Below, piece by piece: positions 50,185 through 61,017 of a stretch of DNA of 64,000 nucleotides. The first letter of the stretch is position 1, and every line of letters starts with the position of its first letter. Below the pieces are notes generated by a model, which made no database searches, was not told the origin of the DNA, and saw only the letters and a list, made by a program, of their open reading frames with translations. Origin of the DNA: Mixia osmundae IAM 14324 (lineage: Eukaryota; Basidiomycota; Mixiomycetes; Mixiales; Mixiaceae); NCBI RefSeq assembly GCF_000708205.1, contig NW_014575555.1, positions 308,689 to 372,688 of the forward strand, given 5' to 3'. Position numbers and translations under genes: made by a program.

Positions 50185-51984
50185 CTAGCCCGTAAAGGCA
50201 GATTCGTCAATCTCCACCCCAAAGGTATCCGCTGCCATGTCTTTGACCTGCCGAGCGAGAAGATCCTCGAAACCTTCTTGCTTGCCACGGACTGCGCCAT
50301 AGCTCCACTGTCGCACCTTGGTCAGCAGGAAGCCAATGTCGATGACGACGAGCGCAAGTCGGAAGCGCCAGAGTCGTAGCTTCTCGTTTGCATACGTCCG
50401 CAGGCCCATTTCGCGGAGAGATTGATGCGATAGCTTTGAGGTCGATTCGACGCCTACTGCGGCCCAATGCGCAAGTATGTTGATCCTGTTCGATGGCGAG
50501 CCCAGCCTCTGGTTGTTTGCTTGACACATACGCATCGTCCTCGTCACTGCTCCGTTATGGTCAGCGCAAAAGTCGTTTGAGCCAAAAGAACATACAAAAG
50601 ATGAGCTCGCGGGGTATCAATTGTTCGTTTTCTAGCATGCTCTTGAGCTTCTCCTTGATATTCAGCTGTGCTTCGTATTCGGACCGTGTCTCTTGTAGCG
50701 TCTTCTTGCCAGGCTGCTTGCGGCTCAGTCGCGTCGGCTTGAGAAGCGTCGCAGTAGCCATCATGGAGCTATCGCCGACGCCCCACGATTTGGTGATCCG
50801 TTCGATGGTGTCCATGTCCATCACGAACAGACTGCGCCAAAACTCACTATACTGTTCTCTGAACTCTTCCCGCAGTGGGATGTATAGGCCGTGGTCGATC
50901 AAGACGATCTGAGCTCTCTTTGCGTGATCAGGATTCTGTCGGACCAGTACATTGCCCGGATGAGGATCGCAGTGTATCCAGCCCCACTTGAATGTCATGG
51001 CCGAGAAGATATCGAGCACGCTGTCCATGATTTCCTTGGGCTTGAGATGCATGTCTTCAATTGCTTGGGTATCCGTCAGCTTGCAGCCTTTGTAGAAGTC
51101 GGCCGTCATGACGCGCTCAGAGGTCCATTGCCAGTCAACTCGAGGTATGACTATCCTGCCTTTCAGGCTTGGCTCATCATCAAGAAATTTGGCCGTTTTT
51201 TCGGCGTTTCTTGCCTCTTCCATAAAGTCTACCTCGCGCCGCAGCTGGTTCGCCACGTAGTCTGCGACAAAGTACGCTGGTATGTCAAATATCTTCTCAT
51301 AAGTCCACATGAGTGCTGCAGCTTGTCTCAGCTCGCGCACTAATCAATGACGAGCAAGGCACCTTTATAGGAGAAAAGGTCAAATTCCATCTGCTTCCGG
51401 ATTGCAGGCTTTTGGACCTTGACTGCGACCTCCTTGCCGTCCTTTGTACGAGCGCGATGTACCTGAGCGATGGATGCCGACGCTAGTGCTTCATGATCGA
51501 AGTGTTCGAATGCATCTGTCGGCAGCACTCCAAATTGGTCTTTGAAGACAGCTTCGACTTCTTCGTACGTGATCTGAGGCGCTGCGTCAAAAATGGTCGC
51601 AAATGCATCTCTATATGGCTTGGGAAGAATTGCGGCCTGGATGCCGATCGATTGTCCCAGCTTGATGTACAGACCACCATTTGCGGTACAGATATGATGT
51701 ATCCGTCTCGCGACGCGTTCATGCATGGCCGCTATCCCATCGATGTTGTCTTTGTTGAAGTGTAGCTTGTAATCTATTGCAATACACAGCGCGTTCCAGC
51801 CCGTGCGGAAAGATCGCCGCAGACCAGAAGCATAGAGAGTTCTATCGATGGTGTAGCCCGAAATGCCGATCGCAGTGACAGCGATTGCTGCGTTGCGCCA
51901 TCGTTTGCTACGCGGTCTTGGTTGCGTGCTTGCTCGTCGTATGAAAGATGCTTCGAGTCGTCGATGCGACTGATGGCGCAACAT
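50185..51984 (-). CDS. Mitochondrial ABC1/ADCK1-type kinase-like protein (Mcp2-like)
   Basis: Exons 51984-51363, 51315-50596 and 50546-50185 encode 567 aa. UbiB/ABC1 proteins have an atypical kinase fold and act in coenzyme Q and lipid homeostasis. The leader (MLRHQSHRRLEASFIRRAS) is a good mitochondrial presequence, followed by a probable membrane span AAIAVTAIGISGYTI. The KxGQ motif is YIKLGQSIG; ASASIAQVHRA, VAVKVQ, HCDPHPGNVLV and LIDHGLY follow. Splicing restores FSYKALMWTYEKIF and LIFLTRTMRMCQANNQ, the latter shared with ADCK1/Mcp2. Yeast Mcp2 is the closest match by motif. Its 163-bp promoter abuts the first aspartic protease gene. Confidence 0.88.
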
Positions 51985-52147
51985 GAACGGCCGACAATCT
52001 GTCGCAAAGTAAATGCGTCATTAGAGCGTGGGGCATACTGCAAATTCAATTTAAACATTCGGGAAATGGCGATGTCATGGCGACTAGACGCGACAACAGA
52101 TCCGGTCGATTCCTGTCCTCTGATCCTGCTCCTCTCTGACCGTCGCC

Positions 52148-53283
52148 ATGCTGCGACAACTAGTCTTGCTTGCAGCGTGTACATATGTGACTCCACACAC
52201 AGTGCGGCTGCGCGCAATCGAGCGAAGGCCAGAATGGGCGGACAGAACGGCTTCTACACGAATGTCATTGATCGATCATTACTACATTCTCGACATCAAA
52301 GTTGGAAGGATTGACGAGCATTACTACTCACTGCTCGTCGATAGCGGAAGTGTCATCACCTTTATTGGTAGCAATTCGCAACAGCCTTATATTGGCAGTG
52401 CTACGTCATCAAAGACAGGCGAAAATTTTGACCAAGCTTTCCTGACTGGCGAGAGAGTGTCTGGCTTCCTTGTAAAGGATCAAGTGTGTGCTTCGTGCTG
52501 GATACCGCATGGGCTGAGACGGCAATTAGACGGAGATCTCTCCCGGTCTGATACTTCATCAGACCGACTTTGGCGTTGTCACACGAGCAGGGTCTCAGCC
52601 ACTGACAGAACTGAGCACCGGTATCTTTGCGCTCGGTCGCCAAAATGGCTTGGCCTACAAAACAGGTAGTCCGACGCTCAATACCTGGTTGCGCGCAGCA
52701 AAGCTTCAAGATGTCATTCCGCGCAACTTGGTCACAATCGACCTCGCTGAGCCTGCTCTAACCTTCGGGCACGTCAACCTTGAAAATGCGATCGGCGAAT
52801 TTGTATATCTACCTTGCGTCAAGCAGCGTTCTTGGACTGTGTTTGCAGCCATCCCTCAAATTGCCTTTGATGGCCCAATTTTGATCGACACCGGCTCGCC
52901 GTTTTTGACCTTATCAGAGATCGATATGAACGCGCTCATGATGCGTATAGACGGCTCAGAGATCGAGCCAATCAATCGGCTGCTGCTCATTCCAGTGGGA
53001 AAGCTGCCAGAGCCCCTGACGATCATTGTGCGTCTCTCAGACGGATGTTTTGTCTCCGGCTAAGCTTGCTTGACAGCTCGGCGACCGAGAGTTCACGCTT
53101 TCAGGTGAACAGCAACTGTGGTCAGACGAAGTGTCTCGCGATCAGTACGGCTTGAGATACACGATCTTCCAACAAAGCTCAGCAGTGGTCGATGTGGCTA
53201 TCTTTGGTGCAAAGGTGCTACAATACTTCATCGTAGTCCTGGACGACGATAGAGCTCGGATCGGCTTCAGTGCTCGGCAATGA
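52148..53283 (+). CDS. Secreted aspartic protease, array member 1
   Basis: Exons 52148-52483, 52530-53027 and 53077-53283 give 346 aa. It has the pepsin (A1-like) fold: an endopeptidase with two lobes, each giving one catalytic Asp. A signal peptide (MLRQLVLLAACTYVTPH) precedes VRLRAIERR, a short pro-like segment. The first motif LLVDSGSVITFIG and second ILIDTGSPFLTL are both intact. Between them lie GIFALGRQNGLAYKTG and NLVTIDLAEPALTFG; the C-terminus has YFIVVLDDDRARIGFSAR. It is short for A1 enzymes, with a reduced propeptide. It is the first of nine head-to-tail relatives and the most diverged from the rest. Probably active and secreted. Confidence 0.9.
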
Positions 53284-53410
53284 AGGCCGCTCGTGTGTCA
53301 GTGACGCTCCAATGGATTCTGTTGCGTGGCACGCAGCTGTTCGTTGCTTCCCGACCGGGCAATCACCTCGAGATAGGAGCATCGACACCCTTCCATCCAA
53401 CGCCATCGAT

Positions 53411-54631
53411 ATGAAAAGTTTGCTCGTCCTGTCGCTGGTCTGCGCTCTGTTCCATGCACATGCTCACAAAGTCAGCCTGCGTGCTGTCGAACGCATGCGT
53501 GACTTGCAAGCAGGCGAATTGGTTGCAACGCCTATGTCATATCTAGAGCACTACTATCTCTTGAACATCAACGTCGGGCGATACACTACTGACGAACACT
53601 CTTACACCTTGCTCGTCGATACTGGTATCATGATCTCTGCGCCAAGCGCGGCGTTCCGCTGAAGTGTAATATGCACAGGCAGCTCTATCACGTTCTTTGG
53701 CACGAATCCTGCTCGACCATACGTAGCGAGTGCTAGCCAGATCAAATCTGATGCGACATTTGCTCAGACGTTCTTCACTGGTGAAAAGGTTGCAGGGACG
53801 TGGGTGCACGATCAGGAATGTCGCAATCATCTGAACAGACCCATGCTGACCGCGGCAGTAGACCGAAATTGCGCCTGGCCTGGTCATCCCCAACACTGAC
53901 TTTGGCGTCGTCACAAAGGCTGGCACAACGAGCTTAACCACAACGAACGAGGGTATCTTCGCATTGGGCCGACAAGGAGGCGCCATGGTCGAGACAGGAC
54001 GGACCACATGCGAAGCCTGCAGGACTTGGATGTATTCCGCGGTCGAAGAGGGCCTGTTGTGGGGCAACGTCATCACTATCGATCTCGCAGAGCCAGCTTT
54101 GACTTTCGGTCGCGTCAATCTAGAGCATGCGAGCGGTACGCCCGTCTATGTTCCCTGCGTCAAACAGAGCCATTGGGCGATACGCGCCAGCATACCTCAG
54201 ATCGGCTTCGCTGGCCTATCGGTCGTCGATACGGGGTCACCCTTCCTGACGCTTTCAGATGCGGATATGCAGGCCCTCATGCGTCGCATACCGGGCTCGA
54301 AGATTGAGCCTGTCAATAGTGTTCTGCTTGTTCCGGTAGCTCACGTGCTGCAGCCGCTCACGATCATCGTGCATATCTCGCAGTCGGTCGCAGACGCCTG
54401 GCTGATGCAATAAAGCAGATTGGAATGCGCGAATTCGTCTTGACAGGTGTGCAGCAGCTCTGGTCAGAAGACGCTCCACGTGATCGGTACGGCTTCAGAT
54501 ATTCCATCTTCCAACGCGCGACTCTGCCTGGACGGGCCGCTATCTTTGGTGCCAAGCTACTCAAGCACTTTATCGTCGTACTTGATGACGACAATGGGCA
54601 GGTCGGCTTCTCCTCTCGTGCGACTATGTAG
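53411..54631 (+). CDS. Secreted aspartic protease, array member 2, with GA splice donor
   Basis: Modelled exons 53411-53624, 53679-53815, 53862-54368 and 54419-54631, 356 aa. Signal peptide MKSLLVLSLVCALFHAHA. Both catalytic motifs are intact: LLVDTG, made across an intron that splits the Gly codon, then SSITFFG; and VVDTGSPFLTL. This member alone has the extra intron at 53625-53678. The usual intron 1 (53816-53861, 46 nt, good branch site and TAG acceptor) begins GAATGT instead of GT. Homology requires removal at exactly this place (HDQ|TEIAPGL). The gene therefore depends on a rare GA-AG splice or is already impaired. The exon 4 sequence is part of the recent 646-bp duplication. Confidence 0.8.
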
Positions 54632-55092
54632 CGTACGCCGCAGCGTCGCGCAAAGCTATTACTCGTCCTAGCAAATCTACCTCTCCGCGGCTCATCGCGA
54701 CTTTCGTACTGTGCGCATTGCGACGAGGAGCCCCAACAGATTTGTACGAAATCGAGCAACGCGATATCTCTGCTGAGACGATGCGCAATTGGTTGCCGCA
54801 TTTGCTCTCTCCTGTCGAGGTTTCATGCATGATGACGCGTCACTACCTCCTTACGAGCAGCCGCTCATTGATCAGCGATACTCCTCTCTCCACGCGGCAG
54901 TATGCAGATCCTCGTATGGCTACTGTTCGCAGTCAACGTCTATGCTCTCAAAGTCAACTTGCGGGCCATCGAGCATAAAGGCCAGATCACGAGAGAATCG
55001 CGTGCCACCATGCTGGCTCGTGCTCGTTTTCATTATGTCATCGATGTCGGCGTTGGTAAATATGACAGTCACTGGTACACCTTGCTCGTCGA
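54447..55092 (+). repeat. Segmental duplication, copy 1
   Basis: This 646-bp block matches 56299-56944 with a constant offset of 1852 and no indel; I counted about eight mismatches (roughly 99% identity). It spans the last exon of array member 2, the spacer and the first 191 bases of member 3. Identity stops abruptly at both ends. The right end lies within the codon for the first catalytic residue. Confidence 0.9.
54835..54840 (+). promoter_or_regulatory. ACGCGT box upstream of array member 3
   Basis: ACGCGT, the MluI cell-cycle box recognised by MBF/SBF-type factors in other fungi, begins 67 bp before the ATG at 54902. The same hexamer recurs at a similar distance before three other array genes. 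Confidence 0.4.
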
Positions 55093-56053
55093 AAGTGGCA
55101 GCTGGATGACTTATATCGGCACTGATCTCCGTCAACCATACATCGGGAGCGCATCGTCGCACCAGACAAACGTGACATTCCAGGCAAGATATGTCACAGG
55201 CCAATTCGTGTCTGGCGTGTGGGCACAGGATCAGGTCAGTGAGCATGCCTTTTTGCTCAGCCGGCTGAGTCTGTAAGCAGACAATGATCGCACCCGGTCT
55301 TGTCGTGAGAAATACGCATTTCGGCATTGCAACAAGAGTTGGGCGCAACAGCCTGACGACCGCAGACTCGGGAATGTTCGCTTTGGGGCCACAGAGCGGT
55401 CTGGACATTCAGACGGGCAGCCGGGGACTCAGCACATGGATGACTGCTGCCACTAGCGAAGGTGTCATTCCAAATAACATTGTTACCGTCGACCTCGGCG
55501 AGCCTTCGCTCACGTTTGGCCACGTTAATCTCGAAAATGCTGTCGGTCAACCGGTCTACCTGCCTTCGATTGGCGCGATGTACTGGATCGTTCAGATGTC
55601 TTTCCCTCAGATTGCGCTCAACGGGCCAGTGCTTGTCGATACAGCCGCAGCTTATCTATCACTCACACCGGCTAGCATGCAAATCTTGATGAGTCAAATC
55701 CCGGGCTCGAGATTGGATACAACCTTCGATCACCTCCTGCTGATACCATATGGCCGCACACTCAAGCCGTTCACAATCGTGGCGCGTCTCTCGCTCTGGT
55801 CTGCGTTGCCCCTGACTGATGCAATTCGGTACAGATTGGCGACCGCGAATTTGTGCTTTCTTCCGAGAAGCAGTTCTTAAACCAACCATATCTGCGAGAA
55901 CCGCCGGGATTTCGGTACTCAATCTTCCATCAAATGGGATACATACCGAAAGGCGTTGGGGCTATCTTTGGTGGCAAAGTGCAGAAGCACTTTGTCATCA
56001 TTCTTGATGACGACAAACACCGAGTCGGCTTCGCCGCCCGCACAGAGCCGTGA
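54902..56053 (+). CDS. Aspartic-protease-like protein, array member 3, probable pseudoprotease
   Basis: Exons 54902-55234, 55281-55778 and 55835-56053 give 349 aa, full length and in frame, with signal peptide MQILVWLLFAVNVYA. Both catalytic motifs are changed. The first reads LLVESGSWMTYIG (Asp to Glu); the second reads VLVDTAAAYLSL, where the invariant Gly after Asp-Thr is Ala. Everything else follows the array pattern (FALGPQSGLDIQTG, VDLGEPSLTFGHVNLENAVG, ILDDDKHRVGFAAR). Loss of both motifs without stops suggests a kept, non-catalytic fold, perhaps binding peptides or inhibitors. Relaxed decay cannot be excluded. Intron 2 can use GTGGCG at 55779 or a GC donor three bases on. Confidence 0.85.
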
Positions 56054-56298
56054 GGCGGAGTACCTTTGATTGACGACCATTGCAAAATCAGTTGCGCATC
56101 GATGGAGTCTGCGTTCGTTTCGGACCTTACCTGTACGATGCCATCGAAGCATATTGGTATGACAGTGAACGACATGCCCGGCCACAACGCAGAAAAACCC
56201 GTCGCTTGTTGCGTCACTTTTCTGGGTCGGGCTGCAACGTTGTCACGCCGACCCTCTTTTGCCCGGAACGAACAGGCGATGCTTGGCTCTCTTGCCCA
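56054..56298. other. Array spacer unique to this position
   Basis: About 245 bp between the stop of member 3 and the start of the duplicated block. I see no coding exon here. It separates the duplicated copies and does not resemble the spacer upstream of member 3. Confidence 0.45.
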
Positions 56299-56483
56299 GT
56301 GTGCAGTAATTCTGGTCAGAAGACGCTTCACGTGATCGGTACGGCTTCAGATATTCCATCTTCCGACGCGCGACTCTGCCTGGACGGGCCGCTATCTTTG
56401 GTGCCAAGCTACTCAAGCACTTTATCGTCGTACTTGATGACGACAATGGGCAGGTCGGCTTCTCCTCTCGTGCGACTATGTAG
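56299..56483 (+). pseudogene. Orphan last-exon fragment of an array protease
   Basis: These bases copy the terminal exon of member 2 (54447-54631) nearly perfectly and end at the equivalent TAG, but no upstream exons accompany them. The fragment encodes the end of the C-terminal lobe (YGFRYSIF, then HFIVVLDDDNGQVGF). It arrived with the 646-bp duplication and is not expected to make protein. Confidence 0.88.
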
Positions 56484-56686
56484 CGTACGCCGCAGCGTCG
56501 CGCAAAGCTATTACTCGTCCCAGCAAATCTACCTCTCCGCGGCTCATCGCGACTTTCGTACTGTGCGCATTGCGACGAGGAGCCCCAACAGATTTGTACG
56601 AAATCGAGCAACGCGATATCTCTGCTGAGACGATGCGCAATTGGTTGCCGCATTTGCTCTCTCCTGTCGAGGTTTCATGCATCATG

Positions 56687-56692
56687 ACGCGT
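56687..56692 (+). promoter_or_regulatory. ACGCGT box upstream of array member 4
   Basis: Identical hexamer 67 bp before the ATG at 56754. Because it lies within the duplicated block, it is not independent of the box at member 3. Confidence 0.35.
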
Positions 56693-56753
56693 CACTACCT
56701 CCTAACGAGCAGCCGCTCATCGATCAGCGATACTCCTCTCTCCACGCGGCAGT

Positions 56754-57910
56754 ATGCAGATCCTCGTATGGCTACTGTTCGCAGTCAACGTCTATGCTCT
56801 CAAAGTCAACTTGCGGGCCATCGAGCATAAAGGCCAGATCACGAGAGAATCGCGTGCCACCATGCTGGCTCGTGCTCGTTTTCATTATGTCATCGATGTC
56901 GGCGTTGGTGAATATGACAGTCACTGGTACACCTTGCTCGTCGATAGCGGTAGCTCGATCACCTATTTCGGCACCAATCCCCGTCAACCGTACATTGGTA
57001 GCGCGTCGTCGTACAGGACGAACATGACCTTCCAGCAAAGCTTCAAATCAGGAGAATTCGTTGCTGGTGTGTGGGCACAAGATCAGGTCGGTCACCAGTC
57101 AATCTTGTGCACGTTACTGCTGAACACGTTCGCAGTAGACTATGATTGCACCCGATCTCGTCCTGAAAGCGACACACTTCGGCGTCGCTACGAGAGTCGG
57201 CCCTGACAGCCTCACGACAGCTGACACGGGCATGTTTGCACTGGGTCCGCAAAGCAGTCTTGACAGACACACGCGCAGCGAACTGTTCAGCACCTGGATG
57301 ACTGCCGCCACCGATGCAGGGGTGATCCCGCAGAACATTGTCACTATCGATCTCGGCGAGCCCTCGCTTACGTTTGGCAGGGTCGACCTTGAGAATGCGA
57401 TCGGCGAACCGGTCTACCTGCCTTCGATAAGTGCGGCGCACTGGATCGTCAACATGGGCTTTCCCCAGATCGCACTGTTTGGACCGGTTTTGGTCGACAC
57501 GGGCATGGCATATCTGTCCTTCCCGGCGGCGGCCATGCAAATTCTGATGGGGCAGATACCCGGCTCCAAAATCGACTTGACCTTTGATCGCCTCTTGCTC
57601 ATACCGTCTGGCTTTGTACTGAAGCCGTTCATGATTGTGGCGCGTCCCTCAGCTTTGCACATAGTTCAGGATCTGATGCGATTCGATACAGATCGGCGCA
57701 CGCGAATTCGTTCTGTCTTCTGAGCAGCAATACCTAAACCAACCAAATTTGCCGGAGCCGCCGGGCTATCGATACTCGATCTTCCATCAGATGACGAATA
57801 TGCCAAGAGGTGTCGCCGCTGTCTTCGGTGGCAAAGTGCACAAGCACTTCATTGTTATTCTCGATGACCACAAAGAGCAAGTCGGTTTCGCCGCCCGCAT
57901 AGACTCGTGA
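56754..57910 (+). CDS. Secreted aspartic protease, array member 4
   Basis: Exons 56754-57086, 57139-57636 and 57692-57910 give 349 aa. The first 191 bases are almost identical to member 3 through the duplication, but here the catalytic motifs are intact: LLVDSGSSITYFG and VLVDTGMAYLSF. Other landmarks are FALGPQSSLDRHTR, NIVTIDLGEPSLTFG and the C-terminal HFIVILDDHKEQVGF. Signal peptide MQILVWLLFAVNVYA. It is expected to be secreted and active. Intron 2 starts GTGGCG, with a GC donor three bases further as an alternative. Confidence 0.9.
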
Positions 57911-58100
57911 TGAGGCAGTTGCATTCGGCATGCAGCGTACCACTATTGCAGGAACGCCTTCGACCTATCGAGGATGAGGTCAGCATAACGGCGGTTGACC
58001 TGCGTAGTACGACGTTGCAGCTGAGCTGCGGCAGCGATGACAATCTAATACCAACGCAGAAACCGTGGCCAGTGACAGCCCTCTTCTGGTTGCGGTGACA

Positions 58101-58106
58101 ACGCGT
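58101..58106 (+). promoter_or_regulatory. ACGCGT box upstream of array member 5
   Basis: ACGCGT in the context CAACGCGTTGC starts 64 bp before the ATG at 58165. The same ten-base context appears before member 8. Confidence 0.4.
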
Positions 58107-58164
58107 TGCAATGCCAATCTGTCCTTCCCATCCTGAACTCCTTCCTATCGTGCAGCGAAGCGAC

Positions 58165-59323
58165 ATGAACGTCGCTTTGTTTCTTGCCTTCGTTGCGGTC
58201 AGCGTTCGTGCGCATAGGGTCGACTTGCGCGCCGTCGAGCGCTTCCAAGGAAGCCCTGTAATCGGAGATTCGCATGCGACTGCGCTGGTATATGAGGACT
58301 TTCACTACGAGATCGATGTCGGAGTGGGTAAGATCGACGATCACTGGTATACTCTGGTAGTCGACAGCGGCAGCTACATCACATTCTTCGGCACGAACCC
58401 CAAGCAGCCCTACATCGGCAGTGCATCGCAGGTCAAGACAACGACGGGCTGGAGACAGAACTTCATATCGGGACACGCTTACGGCGGTTTGTGGGTCCGC
58501 GATCAGGTATGCAGCTTGTATAGCCTGTGAAGCCGTCTGACATGGAAGGCAGACGATGATCGCGCCCGATTTCGTCGTTGGCAGCACTGACTTTGGCGTC
58601 GTTACCAAAGTTGCCCAGAAGGACTTGACTGTCACGGATACTGGCGTCTTCGCACTGGGTCCACAAGCTGGCCTAGAAATGCAGGTCGGTAGCGACAGAT
58701 TCAGCACATGGATGACTGCTGCGACCGACGCAGGCGCCGTTGCGCAGAACGTCGTCACCGTCGACCTCGGCAGACCGTCGCTCACTTTTGGCTATGCCGA
58801 TCTCGAGAATGCGGTCGGCGTTCCCGTGTACGTGCCTTGTCTCGAGGAGGAAAGCTGGCTCGTTCAGGCCAGTATTCCGGAATTTGCGTTTAGCGGGCCC
58901 GTGTCGATCGACATAGGAGCACCGATGTTTGCTCTTGAGCCGGCTGACATGCAAAAGATGATCAAGCGCATACCCGGCTCGCGCCTTCAACAGGAGTCGA
59001 ACATGCTCATAGTCCCGTCGAAGCCACTGCCGAAGGATTTGACGATCAAGGTGCGTTCCAAAGCTGCTTGTGCTTGGATTGTCTGAGGATTGAGATAGAT
59101 TGGCGCGTTCACGTACGTGTTGTCTGGTCAGAAACAGCTTCTGGGCGACGGCACTGGTCGAACAGCAGACGGCTCGGTATTCTCGATCTTTCAACAGATA
59201 GAAGGCATTGAATCTGTGTCGGGAGCCAAGGCTATCTTAGGCGCGAAAGTTCTCCAGCACCTCGTCGTAATCCTTGATGACGATAAGCATCGGATTGGCT
59301 TCTCCGCCCGAAGTGAGACGTGA
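58165..59323 (+). CDS. Aspartic-protease-like protein, array member 5 (second motif DIG)
   Basis: Exons 58165-58506, 58553-59050 and 59099-59323 give 354 aa. Signal peptide MNVALFLAFVAVSVRA. The first motif LVVDSGSYITFFG is standard. The second reads VSIDIGAPMFAL: the catalytic Asp is kept but the Thr/Ser that follows it is Ile, which would remove a fireman's-grip hydrogen bond of the pepsin active site. It may be weakly active or inactive. Other features follow the array: GVFALGPQAGLEMQVG, STWMTAATDAGA, VVILDDDKHRIGFSAR. It is most similar to member 6. All three exons are open and donors are GTATGC and GTGCGT. Confidence 0.88.
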
Positions 59324-59586
59324 TCGTCGCATGTCCAGGAATGCATTCTTGCATAGGTTGTCTTTGCGCTGTTCATCGAACTAGGATCCTTCCCTGGCCA
59401 TTGATCAACAGCGAGTCTGCCCGAATCAGGTAACAATGGTCGGCATGCAATAAGATGACGGTCTCGCATCAACGCAACGCGCAAAACCGTCGCTAGTCAC
59501 ATTGCCATGCCATTGGGTGTTCCCATGCGGGCTTGTCAAGTCAATGCTGGAAACGCGAGGCTTCTTGCGCCCTACTGGACATCGAG

Positions 59587-60743
59587 ATGAAGGCAGCGGT
59601 ACTTCTGACGCTGGTGGCTGGGGTCTATGCTCGAAAGGTTAGCTTGCGTGCTGTCGAGAACTTCCACGGAAGCCCAGTGACCGGAGATTCGCGCGCGACG
59701 AGCATGGTTTACGAGGATTTCCACTACGAGCTCGATGTCGGAGTGGGCAGAATCGATGACCACTGGTATACTTTGTTCGTCGATAGCGGGAGCTATATCA
59801 CCTTTATTGGCACCAATCCCAAACAGCCGTACATCGGCAGTGCTTCGCAGTTCAAGACGACCGCAGCATGGCAGCAGACGTTCGTATCGGGTCAGAGCTA
59901 CGCTGGCGTGTGGGCTCGAGACCAAGTGCGTGTCGCGATCGCTCGTGCGGACCATCGCTAATAATCTGAGCAGACCATGATCGCGCCCGACTTTGTTCTG
60001 GGTAACACTGACTTCGGCATCGTCACCAAGGTAGCACAAAAGGATCTGACTGTGACCGACACTGGCGTCTTCGCACTGGGCCCACAAGCTGGCTTGGAAG
60101 TGCAGGTTGGTAGCAGTAGATTCAGCACATGGATGACTGCTGCGACGGATGCAGGCGTCGTTCCGCAGAACATTGTTACTGTCGATCTCGGCGATCCATC
60201 GCTGACTTTTGGCTATGTCGATCTGGATCACGCCGTCGGCAGTCCGGTATACGTGCCTTGCCTACTGTCAGAACTTTGGCTCGTGAAGATCAGTATACCG
60301 CAAATCGCGTTTACTGGGCCTATGCTGGTCGACACGGGCACGCCCTTTGTCAATCTCACGCCAGATGACATGCAGAAGTTGATGAAACGCATACCGGGCT
60401 CGAAGCTTTATGCGGGCACCAACCTGCTGCTTGTCCCAACTAGCCCTTTGCCAAAAGATCTGACAATTCAGGTCGGTTTTTTGCTCTTACTCGTGCTGCG
60501 CTAGTCTCAAGCATATCGGGATAGTTTGGTGCCTTCAGCTTCGTCTTGACAGGCAAGAAGCAGATCCTCGGTGAGGGAACAGGACGAGACCGAGACGGCA
60601 GAGTACTGTCCATCTTTAAACAGATGCCCGGTGTATCGGGGGGCGCCAGCATCATCTTTGGCGCAAAGATCCTCCAACATCTCGTCGTAGTCCTTGATGA
60701 CGACAATCACCGTATTGGTTTCGCCGCTCGAAGAGAACAGTAG
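59587..60743 (+). CDS. Secreted aspartic protease, array member 6
   Basis: Exons 59587-59925, 59974-60471 and 60525-60743 give 351 aa. Signal peptide MKAAVLLTLVAGVYA. Catalytic motifs LFVDSGSYITFIG and MLVDTGTPFVNL are intact. Further markers are GTNPKQPYIGSASQ, GVFALGPQAGLEVQVG, NIVTVDLGDPSLTFG and VVVLDDDNHRIGFAAR. Exon 2 is 498 nt as in its neighbours. Donors are GTGCGT and GTCGGT. Probably a functional secreted enzyme; pH optimum and substrate cannot be inferred. Confidence 0.9.
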
Positions 60744-61017
60744 GCTCAGCGTGATTCAGTGTATACCTCTGCCTAGTGAAGCGCTCACCCGTCGGAGCGA
60801 ATTGCGCAATTGAAGCGCTGAGTGGTCGGCGTGACGCCGTACCGCATTTGCAGAGTCGCATGAGCAACGAGTGGCATAGGATCGAGGATTGTGCACCCAA
60901 GTCCGCTTAATACGCCGCTTTTGCACGACGGTCAGGGTGCTCTCGACATGTGTCGTCTTGCCGACTTATTCCGCTTCTTGGGGAGACAATTCTATCCTGG
61001 CTCTGCAAACCGCCGAG

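Larger units (their letters stand above)
56299..56944 (+). repeat. Segmental duplication, copy 2
   Basis: Second copy of the 646-bp block at 54447-55092. It brings an orphan last exon, a promoter-sized spacer and the first 191 bases of member 4. Past 56944 the two genes diverge strongly, so the copy is either a short unequal exchange or a gene-conversion tract. Confidence 0.9.

Noticed and set aside
56054-56753. A complete extra protease gene between members 3 and 4
   Set aside because: Only a last-exon fragment is present, within the duplicated block; no upstream exons exist here.
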